Source: Symbiodinium natans (Eukaryota; Sar; Dinophyceae; Suessiales; Symbiodiniaceae). Taken from it: a stretch of DNA of 64,000 nt. The stretch's first letter is position 1. Each line of letters starts with the position of its first letter. The DNA lies in contig CAJNDS010002290.1 of assembly GCA_905221605.1 (NCBI GenBank), positions 1,105,501-1,169,500 of the forward strand, read 5' to 3'. A program made the translations under genes and the position numbers. The notes under the pieces were generated by a model. That model searched no databases and was not told the DNA's origin. It saw only the letters and a list, made by a program, of their open reading frames with translations. Shown in pieces: positions 1-10,848 of the stretch.

Positions 1-519
1 CGTAACAAATTTTCTCCGCCATCTTCCCAGGGTGTTTTTTGGGGGGTTTAGGGTTTAGGATTTAGGGTTTAGCGTTTAGCAACCACTCCAAAGCCATGAT
101 CCCTAGCTACCCTTGTGAGGTTAACGTCTTTCCTGATTGGGTGTCAAACAGGCTTTGCAAAGGCTAGCGGTTTGTGAGGCGTTCTCCTTGGGTACTTCTC
201 ATCCGTTTCTCCGACGAAGAACATCGGGAGTTGGCGTCATTTGGGCATTGGTGCTGGCTGATCGCGAGTTTACACGTTGTGGGTTGTTCCTTACAAATTT
301 GTTCTTTACGTTTAGGGTGCCCTGACCCATAATGCACAAAAACCCCCCATCCGCGAGAGTAATGAGAAGCTCTGCAAGCCACAAGTCTCAACCCTCAGGG
401 TTTAGTTTGTGTGGGGGTTTAGGCGTTTAAACCCCAAACACCCCGAGGGTGTGGATTTAGAGGTGAAGGGTTGGGGTTTTAGGGTTTTGGGACTTTTTGT
501 TTACTTACATCAATGCCAG

Positions 520-1914
520 AACTGGTCCGGGCTGCCGGCCGACGGCTCGACCCTGTCCAATGAGGACTTGCGCAGAATAGTCAAGGTTGAGGGTTTAGGG
601 TTTAGGGTTTGTATGAGGCATTGTTTGCGGACCCAGTCAGGGTCGCCCGTGAGTTCGGGCGATCCACTTAGACTATTACCAAAGGATTCAGACGCCTCCC
701 CCCAAGGTTGTACCCTAAAAGTTCCACTTTATATGCTCCTAATATGGCCCCTCTATTCTTTGAGGGGTTTTTAAAAAGGGTGCCCAAACCCAAGGGTACT
801 ACCTAAAAGGTCCGAAGTAGAGTCCCTTGAAAGGCGAAGCCACAAGGGTGTTGCCTTCTACCTGAGCCCACAGTTACGATTGAGATCTACTGTTTTTGTT
901 GCCCTTTACCACTCTACACCCCAAGCCCTAAACCGTCCTAAACCCTGAACCATTCAGACTGTGCACCTTAAGTGGGTTCTGGATCTACACGATCACAACA
1001 CAGCTTAGGGTGCAGATGCTTAGAGTCTTTAGGGTTTAGGATCGTGTAGGACGCTGTGCGTCAAGAGCGTAAGTCGAGTTGGAACCCTTCATGAAGCGGA
1101 AGAAGCCCCTAAACCGCGCTAGACCCTAAACCCCTGAACCCTAAACCAGGTAGGCGTTTGGGATATTGGATATGTTCTTCATTTGGGTTTATAAGGGGCC
1201 TTAAATACAAGTATTTTCTAAAATGGTTTAAAGCCCTGAACCGTAAACCCTAAACCCGACGCGCTAAACCCTAAGCTTTAAACCCTAAACTCTCACCCCC
1301 CAAACCCTAAACCCCAAACCCCAAACCCTAAACCCTAAACCCTAAACCCTAAACCCTAAACCCTTAGCTGTGAGCTCCGTTGGCTCCCAGGACGTGTCTC
1401 TGCCAGACAATGGCGGAGCGAGAGGCGTCGGGGAGGGTTGAGGGGTTGAGGGGTTTAGGGTTTCGGGTTTCGGGTTTAGGGCTTAGGGTTTATGGTCTCG
1501 GGCTTCGGGTTTAGGGTTTCGGGTTTAGGGTTTAGGGTCTAGGGCTACCAGAATCACCCCCAAAACCCTGTTCTAGTTCTTCAGCTCCCTATATTGCGTG
1601 CTCCCTTTGTTGGACCAGCCAAACCCAGAAACCGGGCGCACAACTGCAGATTCTGGCAGGATTTCGTTTTAGATGTAGGGTTTGAAGAGAAAACTCTGAG
1701 CTCCTAAGCCTAAACCCTAACCTTGATAGGGCTCACATGGTTGAGGGCTTACGTCGTATATTTATATATATATATAATATAGAGAGAGAGAGCGCCCTAA
1801 ACCCAAAACCCTAAACCCTAAACCCTAAGTTCATAGACTCGGTGTCCTAGAGCTGTAAACCCTGCAGATGCAGGATGCAGGCTTCGCCTAGGATCCCGCA
1901 ACTGCGCCTCCCAT

Positions 1915-2010
<96 letters not shown>

Positions 2011-2705
2011 TGTGTTTTTCGGGTCTAGGGCTTAGGGTGATGTGTATATATATATATGTATATATATATATGAGTTATAGAGGCAGGTGCCTTGGATTTA
2101 TCTTTCGGGTTTAGGGCTTAGGGTGCTCATATACGAGCCATAAACTTTGGTGCCCCAGGAACGGCTAGCAACCATTCACTAGGGGAGGTTCGCGCGGGGA
2201 GGATGCTGGCTTGCTGTACCTGCGTTCTCCAAGCACCGGTCAGCAGCTCTTTGTAGAACTGTGTGGGGATTTGAGGGTGTAAAGCCCTGGCACTCGTAGA
2301 CTTCTGTGGACCATCGAAAGAAGACCATGCCACTTACTCTATGTTCGTATCATGCCCGAAGTCGAGTACTGCTTCCCACTCTCAACCCTAAGCTTGCAAC
2401 CCTCTGAACCCTATACTCTATCCTCTCAGCCCTAAACCCTCAGCCCTAAACCCCAAACCTTTAAGGGATTTAAGGGCTTGAAGGGTTTCTTCCCTTCGTC
2501 CTACCCAGCTTTGGTTACCCTAAACCCTAAACCCTAAACCCTAAACCCTAAACCCTATACCCTATACGCTAAACCCTAAACCCTAAACCCTAAACCCTAA
2601 ACCCAGCTTTGTTTATGCTTGCTCCAGCTTTCACAGGCAACCTCGTGAAGTTCGGACTCGACACCGGCGAAGTAAAACCTTCCAAGCAGCTTGGGCACAG
2701 CTTGG
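520..2705 (+). CDS. Partial gene model: three small exons among TTTAGGG arrays
   Basis: Three unique islands read as exons on the + strand. Exon 520-585 (22 codons, starts NWSGLPADG, ends RRIVK) has CCAG before it and GTTGAGGGTTTAGGG after it. Exon 1368-1436 contains SLPDNGGARG. Exon 2628-2705 contains GNLVKFGLDTGEVKP. The second ends one base into a codon and the third starts with two, so they join in frame. The product is not recognised and exons are certainly missing. Lengths are short, so chance open frames cannot be excluded. Confidence 0.33.
1916..2009. repeat. Poly-T homopolymer of 94 bases
   Basis: An uninterrupted run of 94 T follows CCATG and is followed by GTGTG and a (TA)n stretch at 2043-2071. 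It could be an expanded slippage tract or the poly-A of a reverse-strand retroposed transcript; nothing nearby identifies a source. Confidence 0.95.
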
Positions 2706-2911
2706 GTTCAGGGTTTAGGGTTTAGGGTTTAGGGTTTAGGGTTGTTTAGGGTTGTTTAGGGTTGTTTAGGGTTTAGGGTTTAGGGTTAGGGTTTAGGGTT
2801 TAGGGTTTAGGGTTTAGGGTTTAGGGTTTAGGGTTTAGGGTTTAGGGTTTAGGGTTTAGGGCCTAGGGCCTAGGGCTTAGGGTTTAGGGTTTAGGGTTTA
2901 GGGTTGTTAGC

Positions 2912-2980
2912 AGGGAATGAGGGAATTAGGGCCCTAGATATACCCTTAAAGGGATTAGGTACCTCATTCCTTCATTCCCT
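2912..2980. mobile_element. Short inverted-repeat element (about 69 bp)
   Basis: The ends AGGGAATGAGGGAAT and ATTCCTTCATTCCCT are near-perfect inverted repeats around a centre resembling TATACCCTTAAAGG. A similar centre occurs at 23651-23666. It lies between G-strand and C-strand telomere-type arrays. Confidence 0.55.
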
Positions 2981-3004
2981 AACCCTCAACCCCAAACCCC
3001 AAAC

Positions 3005-3057
3005 CCTGAAGCAGCGCCAGGCTCCTGGAGCTCGGCAGCGTAAAGCGGCTGTGAGCT
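3005..3057 (-). CDS. Possible single exon
   Basis: On the minus strand this island reads SSQPLYAAELQEPGAAS. A CTACAG acceptor precedes it and GTTTGGGG follows. The + strand is less open here. The product is not recognised. Confidence 0.22.
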
Positions 3058-3249
3058 CTGTAGCAGCCTAGCGCACGGGGTTGGGGTTTAGGGTGTAGGG
3101 TTTAGGGTTTAGGGTTTAAGGCTTAAGGTTTAGGGTTTAGGGTTTAGGGTTTAGGATTTAGGGTTTAGGGTTTAAGGTTCAGGGTTAGGGGTTGAGGTTT
3201 TCGAGCCGAGCCTCTGGCTCGAAGTGCAGCCAACAGCATACAGTGTGGA

Positions 3250-3660
3250 CTCGTGCCCCGCCCTAAACTAAAATACGAACAGTAGGCAATAGATATATAT
3301 ATATACACATATTCACAACAATAGAAGAAATGGTTATTAAATTCGGTTAAGGAGATGGAAATTGTATAAGCAAGAATGACAGCACCCCTGCGTCAAAGTA
3401 GATCATACGTGAGTACTGCTTCATAGATTCAAAAAAACTGCAATAGTCATTACAAATATTGTCCCCGTAGAACCCGGGAGTAGGTCACGGGCTTTCCTCC
3501 CGGCCCAGTTGCCGTCTTCGTTTCGTTGCACATGCCGACGGTGCGCGCGCACGAAAACAGCAATTACACCGTCTTGAAGCCTACATAAAAAAAGGGTCGG
3601 AAAAATGCGAATAGCATCCCTCTTATTGCCCCCCCATACTTTTTACCCACTAAATGTGGG
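3250..3660. other. Unique AT-richer stretch without telomere repeats
   Basis: About 400 bases free of TTTAGGG units, with a short TA microsatellite near 3291. A small hairpin (CCGGGAG ... CTCCCGG) sits near 3474-3503. No open frame or known RNA structure was recognised. Confidence 0.5.
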
Positions 3661-5771
3661 TTTATGGTTTGGGGGTTAGGGTTTAGGGTTTGGGGTTTGG
3701 GGTTTAGGGTTTAGGGTTTAGGAACTACTGCTTTGGGGTTTCTTGGTGCAGCCTGTGCTTTTGGTCTTCAGACGGCAAGTGCCCGGACCCTCTTTAATAC
3801 GGGGCCCTTATAGGGGGTGGGGGGGGGGGGGGGTGGGGTGGGGCGTTTCAGTTAGGGTTTTGCTAGGAGGAGGAGTTACTGGCAGTGAGGTGGAGATGGG
3901 GGGGCGGGGAGGGCGGGGGGGGGGGGGGTTGATTTACTCGCAAAACGTGAGAGTACTTATAATGAAGTATTAGCGTACTTGTTAACCAATATGGGCTCTT
4001 CTTACAGGGCATGACAGGCTACACCCCTAAACCCCCTGTTATCAGCGGGTCAATAGGGCTTAGGAAAAAATCCCCTCAAGCCATCAATACCCTCGCCCCC
4101 CCCCCCCCCCCTAGCCCATTCTGCGCAGTCTTTCACAATGAAGCGCAAGGGTTGGTGTTAGCTGATCTACAGCTTAGGGCTGCAAAAAAAGGAGAGGTTA
4201 AACTGTGCCATGCTGGAGACTGCACGAGACCACATTTGGGGGCGAGCCGAGCCAAACCCCGCCCCCCGGCAAGCTTTCGCCTTCTAAGGTTCAGGGCCTG
4301 TTCGAGGAAGAGCCGCCAGGGTTTAGGGTTTAGGTTTGGGGTTTGGGGTTTAGGGATTAGGGATTAGGGTTTAGGGTTTAGGGTTTATTTGGGTATTCAA
4401 GCTGATGTTTCAACAGCCATTTCGGCTACGTTTTCCAAAGGTTCAGGACGCAACGACGTTGTGCATGAGCCAAGGTCAAGCAAGATCCGTAAGCCACCGA
4501 TGAGGGAAGAGCGCAAAAGGGTTTACATTGGGCCGCAAACCCCACACCCCAAGACCTCAGCCTCCGACACATGCAACCCCTCCACCCAACAATGCTACAT
4601 ATCCAGTTGACGCTGGCGGGGGTAGCCCGAAGACCCCCAAAGCCCCTTTCGGTCATCACTGGGGAGATGGGACAACATTCCCAACCCTGAACAATAAACC
4701 CCAAACCACAGAACCTTAAACCCTACATAAACCCTAAACCCCTAACCCCTAAACCCCTAAACCCTCAACCCTCAACCCTAAACCCTAAACCCTAAAGCCT
4801 ACTTCACAGATCTTCAATCCACCCAAGCCCTGCAGCGAGCGGGCTTCCCTGCAGCCCGGCCGGCGAAATGCGTCGGCCTCAGCCAGCTCTCCCTTTGTCT
4901 CTCTTCTGTTTCCCCCGTTGCCCCTAAACCCTAAACCCTAAACCCTAAGCCCTAAACCCTAAACCCCAAACCCCAAACCCGAACCCTTTTTTTTTCACCC
5001 CAAGCCCTGAGACTTGTCAGAGTCCGTCCCTTAAACCTAAACCCTGAGGATGTTCAGGGTGTAGGGTTGATAGGGGTTCAGAAGGGTTTACGCTTTACGG
5101 TGAGACAGAGACAGGAGGGGTTCATAGCGGGTTATGGATCCTTTGGGGCTTCCAGGGTTTATCGAACTGCATGCGGCAGTCTTCCGCGGGTTTAGGGGTT
5201 CATAGGGCTTGGACCTAGAAGCTCCTAATTTTTGTGGATTACTGGAAGGAACCTTCCAACTCCGCACAGGGGGTTTAGGGTTTAGAGTCTAGGGTTAGGG
5301 TTTAGGGTTTGGGGTTTGGGGTTTCGGTTTAGGGTACTGTGAGGTTGGGGGGTTCTCTTGAAACTTACGGCTCGGAGGGTTTGGGGGGGTCGCTTGGTTC
5401 GGGCAGGCCCGGGCTTGAAGATGTAGGGTTTGGGGTGTATAGGGTTTCGGGTTTAGGGTTTGGGGTTGAGGGTTTAGGGTTTAGGGTTTACTTCCTTATA
5501 TCGGGCCTATCCTAAGACCCAAAGACACAAAGAAGCCCGAAACCCTAAGCCCTGTAGCCTAAACCCGAAACCCCAAACCCTAAATCCTACAACTGGCTGC
5601 CCCAACCGAAGCCCGAAACTCTAAACCCTAAACCCCAAACCCTAAATCCTGCGACTCGCTGCCCCAACCTAGGGTAAAAGAAGCCCCTAAACCCTAAACC
5701 CTAAACCCTAAACCCTAAACCCTAAACCCTAAACCCTACGACTCAAAAGAAGCCCCCCCCCCCCCCCCCAG

Positions 5772-5843
5772 AGGTGGAAAGCCTTGCAAGCCGTGGCCCT
5801 CTTCTGCCTGGGATCGCTCTGCTACGCGCTGCTGGGGACCTGG
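5772..5843 (+). CDS. Possible exon encoding a membrane helix
   Basis: A 24-codon phase-0 segment follows a poly-C tract ending in AG and is followed directly by GTTTAGGG. It reads RWKALQAVALFCLGSL and then CYALLGTW, a strongly hydrophobic helix. The splice-like boundaries and membrane-helix composition make coding plausible. No partner exon was joined with confidence. Confidence 0.42.
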
Positions 5844-5995
5844 GTTTAGGGTTCAGGGTTTAGGGTTTAGGGTTTAGGGTTTAGGGTTCAGCATCTCAAG
5901 TCCAAGCATTCACTAGTCAAGAAATTATTACTCCAAAAAATTCCCACCCGCCCGAAGAATCACACAACATTTAGGAAATATTTCACTTATGGAAC

Positions 5996-6535
5996 GACCT
6001 TGCCCAGTAAAAAAAAATGACCTTGCCCAATAAAAAAGTGACCTTGCCCAATAAAAAATGACCTTGCCCAGTAAAAAAATGACCTTGCCCAGTAAAAAAA
6101 TGACCTTGCCCAGTAAAAGAATGACCTTGCCCAGTAAAAAACTGACCTTGCCCAGTAAAAAAAATGACCTTGCCCAGTAAAAAAAATGACCTTGCCCAGT
6201 AAAAAAATGACCTTGCCCAATAAAAAATGACCTTGCCCAGTAATGACCTTGCCCAGTAAAAAATGACCTTGCCCAGTAATGACCTTGCCCAGTAAAAACA
6301 TGACCTTGCGCAGTAAAAAAAATGACCTTGCCCAGTAAAAAGATGACCTTGCCCAGCAAAAAGATGACCTTGCCCAGTAACATTTTTACTGGGCAAGGTC
6401 ATGTTTTTACTGGGCAAGGTCAATTTTTACTGGGCAAGGTCGTTTTTTTGGCCGAAACGACCTTGCCCAGTAAAAAAATGACCTTGCCCAGTACAAAAGT
6501 GACCTTGCCCAGTAAAAAAATGACCTTGCCCAGTA
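5996..6535. repeat. GACCTTGCCCAGTAAAA minisatellite with inverted copies
   Basis: About 23 direct copies of a 17-22 base unit (TGACCTTGCCCAGTAAAAA, variable A run) run from 5996 to 6380 and resume at 6458. Three reverse-complement copies (TTTTTACTGGGCAAGGTCA) lie at about 6384-6441. Frames made of GQGHFFT, YWARSFF or LLGKVIF come from the repeat and are not genes. Confidence 0.95.
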
Positions 6536-6797
6536 ACTCCTTAACATTTAAATTATATATGAAAGAGAGGTTTAGGGTTTAGGGTTTAGGGTTAGAATCC
6601 TGGGGGGACCGTGGGGGGAGGGGGCGGTTTTCAGGGTTCAGGGGTGTTCCCTAAGCTAAGGTCCCTGCTCGAGTAGGCATGATTACTTGGGTTTAGGGTT
6701 TAGGGCGTGGGCCTTTGCGTTGAGGGTTTAGGGTTTACTTAGGGTTTAAGGTTTAGAGTTTAGGGTTAATTTAAGAACCACTCCTCATTGCCAACAG

Positions 6798-6848
6798 GCC
6801 TTAAGCCAGATGCGAGTGGCGATCAGTCTTTGCATCATCTTGGGCTGA
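6798..6848 (+). CDS. Possible terminal exon
   Basis: After CCAACAG the frame reads ALSQMRVAISLCIILG and then TGA. It is short and hydrophobic. It could end a gene whose other exons lie upstream. Support is limited to the acceptor and the open frame. Confidence 0.25.
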   Translation, partial: ALSQMRVAISLCIILG

Positions 6849-7077
6849 TAGGCTTGTAGAGTTGAAGGTTCCGGGATGTTTGGGGTTCATGGTTTGGGTT
6901 AGGGTTTAGGGTTTACGGCTTAGGTAAGTTTGCACAGGGGCAGGGGTTTCGGGCTTCGTCCCAACCTCCCGGTCGTTCATGAATCCCACGATAGGGGCCT
7001 GACGTGCTCGCAGGATTCTCTCTCAGCTGTCGAAGTCTGATGACGGTGCAACCGCCAACTTATGGGGTACGGCCCGA

Positions 7078-7180
7078 AGAGACCATGTGCCTGTATAGCA
7101 TATACTTGGGCCTTAAAGGTGTTCCCATACAGTAGCTTTAAGGGCCCAGGTATATACTACATAGCTACATGGACCCTAGG
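7078..7180. mobile_element. Inverted-repeat element, family A
   Basis: Begins AGACCATGTGCC and ends GCTACATGGACCCTAGG, with internal complementary blocks ATACTTGGGCCTTAAAG and CTTTAAGGGCCCAGGTAT. Related copies are at 20997, 28083 and 41985. It splits an island that otherwise reads as coding (about 7013-7077, including LMTVQPPTYG), so it may lie in an intron. Confidence 0.7.
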
Positions 7181-7471
7181 GGCGGGTATAGCGTTCAGGT
7201 GCACGTCCTGGATGCAGGTTATTGTGAGGGCTTTTCTCAAATCCTACTATTTGGGAAATTTGGGGGTCTATATTTGGGGTCCCGTATTTCGTAGACTCCC
7301 ATAAGCTTCGGCTGTATGAGCCTCCACGAAGTACGAGATACGATAGTGGATTTCCCCTCAAACCTCCTTTCGGAGAGGAGTTGGAGGAGCGCAATGTAAA
7401 CTCTAAACCCTAAACCCTAAACCCTAATCCCTAAACCCTAAACCCTAAACCCTAAACCCTAAACCCTAAAC

Positions 7472-7560
7472 CGTGCGCGGGAATCAGGGGGGTCGCAGAG
7501 GGAACCTCTCGCGGTTGAGGCCGAGACGACTGTGGCACTCGCTAGAATCCCGATGACCTT
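7472..7560 (-). CDS. Possible exon, minus strand
   Basis: The minus strand has an acceptor (CCCTAAG) and then 29 codons beginning KVIGILASATVVSAST. It ends two bases into a codon at GTTTAGGG. The first half could be a membrane segment. The + strand is also open in one frame, so strand is uncertain. Confidence 0.3.
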
Positions 7561-8127
7561 CTTAGGGACCCTAAACCCTAAATCCTTAACCCTAAATCCT
7601 TGACCCTAAATCCTAAACCCTAGCCCTAAACCCCAAACCCTAAACCCTAAACCCTGAACCCTAAACCGCCGTGTCCAAACGGTGGCGGTTCCAAGTAGGG
7701 GGACTTCGGGATTCAGGTAATTACCCCCCAAAATTATGAGGGCCTAACGAATTACTCGTATCTCCTTCATTCCCTAAGAAGGGGTTTAGGGTTTAGGGCT
7801 TGAGAACAAAGAACTGCTCATTAGGCTTCAGGGGTTTACGGCCCCCAAACCCTCAGCCCCAAGGCCATGGCCGCAACAGGGACCATGATTTTGGAGACCC
7901 GATCCTACATTTGCACAAGAGTCTCAAAGGCAGACCGCCCGTGACAAAGGACTTTCGCCTCAAACTTAGCACCTCGCGAGCCCTACCGAAAGTTCTGTAA
8001 CCTCTATAGAAGGGGTCTTGGAAGACCCTTTATTTAGCACTTTAAGAGGAGGGTGTTTTCAGGCACCATACGCGGCCTGTGTTATCAGGCTTCTAGGGCT
8101 GGGGAGTTGCCAGGCTCCTATGCCTAC

Positions 8128-8253
8128 TCACTTCCGAGCGTCGTCCTCCTGGCGGAGTTTACGAAGCTTTGGATCAGACGCGCCCTCGGGCGAAGGGGTT
8201 GAGCAAGCGAAACATGCAACGACTGGGCAGAAAACCTCTAGGAATAGCTGCGT
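8128..8253 (-). CDS. Possible terminal exon, minus strand
   Basis: After ATATGAG the minus strand reads TQLFLEVFCPVVACFACS and ends KLRKLRQEDDARK followed by TGA. A hydrophobic segment followed by a charged tail suits a membrane-protein C-terminus. Two + strand frames are also open, so this is a candidate only. Confidence 0.33.
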   Translation of the reverse strand, partial: TQLFLEVFCPVVACFACSTPSPEGASDPKLRKLRQEDDARK

Positions 8254-8919
8254 CTCATATTGGTTCGAAATTTTAGTGCTTGAAGGCTTTGACTTTCGTG
8301 TTGTCTCGTGCCGGACGCCAGTCACGCCCTTCCTCACTCCCATAAGCCAAAAAGTTGTCCCGTAGGCCAAAGTTGTTGTAGGCTGACCAGTTAATTCGAT
8401 ACTTCGGCCCTGAGCCGAAAACGGCCATTACGGTGAACTAAAGACTTTTGTAGTGCTGATCCCAACAGCTGCCGAAACGTGTGCGTGCCAGCCATGAGCA
8501 TTGTGACTCCATGGTGCCTTTCCGAGGCATTGCCCACAGCCCTTAAGTATCTGGGCGTTCGGCCCCCAAAGTGTCAGAAGCCCTTGCAACCCTAAAACCT
8601 GAATCCAAAATCGAAAAGCAAAGCCCAAGATGTCCCTTTACAAAGCCCTGCCCGAGACCCTTCAACAACAGACCTTGACCACTGACCCTAAACCTGGGTC
8701 CTTGTTAGTTAGTCCTTTTAAAATCCCAATAAAGGAATAAAAATGATAATTTTTAATATGACCCCAACGAGGAAGCAGAAACCCTACACCCTACACCCGA
8801 ACCTCGTCGAAACCCTTCCAAAGCCTTTAGGCCCTTACTGAAGAGATAGAGGGCTAAGGATTCGCAAAAAGGTTTTAGGGTTTAGGGTTCAGGGTTTTAG
8901 GCTTAGGGTTTAGGGCTTA

Positions 8920-9027
8920 CCCAGGGTCCATTTGTAGTACCATTATGGAATTAGTACCCCAAAACCCTTTTAAGTATGGTTTTTGAGTACCTAATTCCAT
9001 GCTGGTACTACAAATGGACCCTCTGGG
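8920..9027. mobile_element. Inverted-repeat element, family C
   Basis: Terminal inverted repeats CCCAGGGTCCATTTGTAGTA and TACTACAAATGGACCCTCTG frame a 108-bp hairpin with TTA on both sides. It sits inside a TTTAGGG-type array. A single-ended copy is at 20348-20393. Confidence 0.85.
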
Positions 9028-9257
9028 TTAGGGTTTAGGGTTTAGGGTTTAGGGCTTAGGGAAACCGAAAGCCCGAGTGTTGTCCGGTAAGGCCTTGGTT
9101 TCCTGACCGTCGACACAGGCTCCCCGGCACGGGCCGATGCCTTGGTAGGACTGGCTTTAGAGTTTAGGGTTTAGGGTTTAGGGTTTAGGGTTTAGGGCCT
9201 CTCAAAGAATGCAAGTTCGGGAGCTGGTTTAGCGTGGTGTTTAGAGTTTTTGTTCAG

Positions 9258-10485
9258 GGAGAAGCTGGCTATGCCCGTGGGATCCTATACGACCGATGGC
9301 TAACAGTCAGCCTTCCGCAAGACAACATCAGGCCAATTGTTCCCTTCAATTGTGGTCTTGGGGTCCCTTAAAATCCCCTTAAAACCAAAAAGGGCCCTTT
9401 TTATTCCTGGGTTGCTCCCGGGTCTAGGGGTGGTATGGAGATTCGGTTTAGGGTTTAGGGTTTAGGGTTTAGGGTTTAGGGTTTAGGGTTTAGGGTTTAG
9501 GGTTTAGGGTTTAGGGTTTAGGGTTTAGGGTTTAGGGTTTAGGGTTTCTTAGAGGAGTCTCGGGTGTCTTGTAAAAAAGTCTGGGCTTGGAGCGTCATGA
9601 ATATGGGTTTGGGCAACCCTAAACCCTAAACCCCAAACCCTAAACCCTGAACCCTAAACCCTAAACCCTAAACCCTGAACCCTAAACCCTAAACCCTGAA
9701 CCCTATGAGCGTTTAGGAGATAGGGCTTCATCCGGGCTCAGGGCTTCACAGAGTTGAGCCCCTGCACCGAAAGCCCTAAGCCCTTAATTCCTGCTGAGAG
9801 CCAGGTCCCACATGCTCAGTTATCAAATTTAAGATCCCTTTATTGTGTACCCTAAATACCCTTTATTGTGTACCCTGTTTTTTTTTTTTTTTTGGGGGGG
9901 GGGGGGGGGTGCCTTAAAATAAAAGTATAAAAGTAACACGAAAGGGACCCTAATTTAGAGAAATGACCATAGGTTGAAGTGCTCCTTCGTGGCCGAGGCA
10001 CTGGCCAGCGTGGTCGGCACGTCGCTGAAGTCCTGGTGGCCCACTTGCAAGGAGTGGGAGCATCTTGAGAAAGCCGGGTCTTAGAGTTTTGAGGGTTTAG
10101 GGCTTAGGGTTTGGGGTTTAGGGTTTAGGGTTTGGGGTTTGTTGAAGGTGTGCTATGGAGATGCACATGTCGAGTTAAGCGCGTAGTCGAACTCATGTGA
10201 GGTGGGCACGGTATTTTCAGCCCCACCCGCCCTCCCACCTTAGCAACCCATGCTGAGCCTGAACCAGAAACCCTGATCGGAACCCAACCCTCGATCCGAA
10301 CCCGATACATAAACCCTACCAACCCTAAACTTTATAAACCCTAAACCCTAAACCCTAAACCCTAAACCCTAAACCCTAAACCCTAAACCCTAAACCCTGA
10401 ACCCCAAACCCTGAACAACCCTAAACCCTTTGTAGGGCTTTTGGGGTTGCAGCTCGGCCCGAAGCCCTAGAAGTCCAAAGAACTT
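9258..10485 (+). CDS. Partial gene model: three exons
   Basis: Exon 9258-9351 follows TTTTTGTTCAG and contains GYARGILYDRWLTVSLPQD. Exon 9973-10077 follows CCATAG and contains SFVAEALASVVGTSLKSWW and CKEWEHLEKA. Exon 10453-10485 follows TTGCAG, reads RPEALEVQRT and is followed by GTAAGACT. The middle exon has the composition of a real folded protein. Phases between these three do not all match, so exons are missing. The product is not recognised. Confidence 0.4.
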
Positions 10486-10848
10486 GTAAGACTTATAATG
10501 CTCAGGGTTCAGGGTTGAGGGTATGGGGTTTAGGGTATAGGGTTTAGGGTTTAGGGTTTACGGTTTAGGGTTTAGGGCAAAAAAAACGGTTCCCTTAGAA
10601 CCTGCAGAAAGCCCAAATATCAACCCTCCTCAACCCTTCTGAATCTTTCTCAACCCTTTTCATTTCAACCCCTTATCAAGCCTGGTAAACCTTGTCAATC
10701 CTTTCCAACCGTTACAAACCTATATTCAAGCCTGGTAAACCTTGTAAACCAAACCCTAAACCCTGAGGCCTAAACCCTAAACTAGACCCTACACCCTAAA
10801 CCTTAAACCCTACACCCTAAACCCTAAACCCTAAACCCTAGACCCCAG

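Noticed and set aside
1-1500. A chromosome end
   Set aside because: TTTAGGG arrays occur throughout the window in both orientations and are short and degenerate here, so nothing marks this side as a true telomere.
4420-4445. Spliced-leader RNA gene (CGTAGCCGAAATGGCT resembles the dinoflagellate leader)
   Set aside because: The match to the conserved leader is only partial, and no donor, Sm site or tandem unit is present.
4798-4925. Exon-like island after TTCACAG
   Set aside because: Three frames on the two strands are open and it lacks a donor before the next CCCTAAA array; too ambiguous to call.
5996-6535. Regularly spaced repeats resembling a CRISPR array, with long open frames on both strands
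   Set aside because: The units are contiguous with only variable A runs between them, not unique spacers, and some are inverted. The frames simply translate the repeat.
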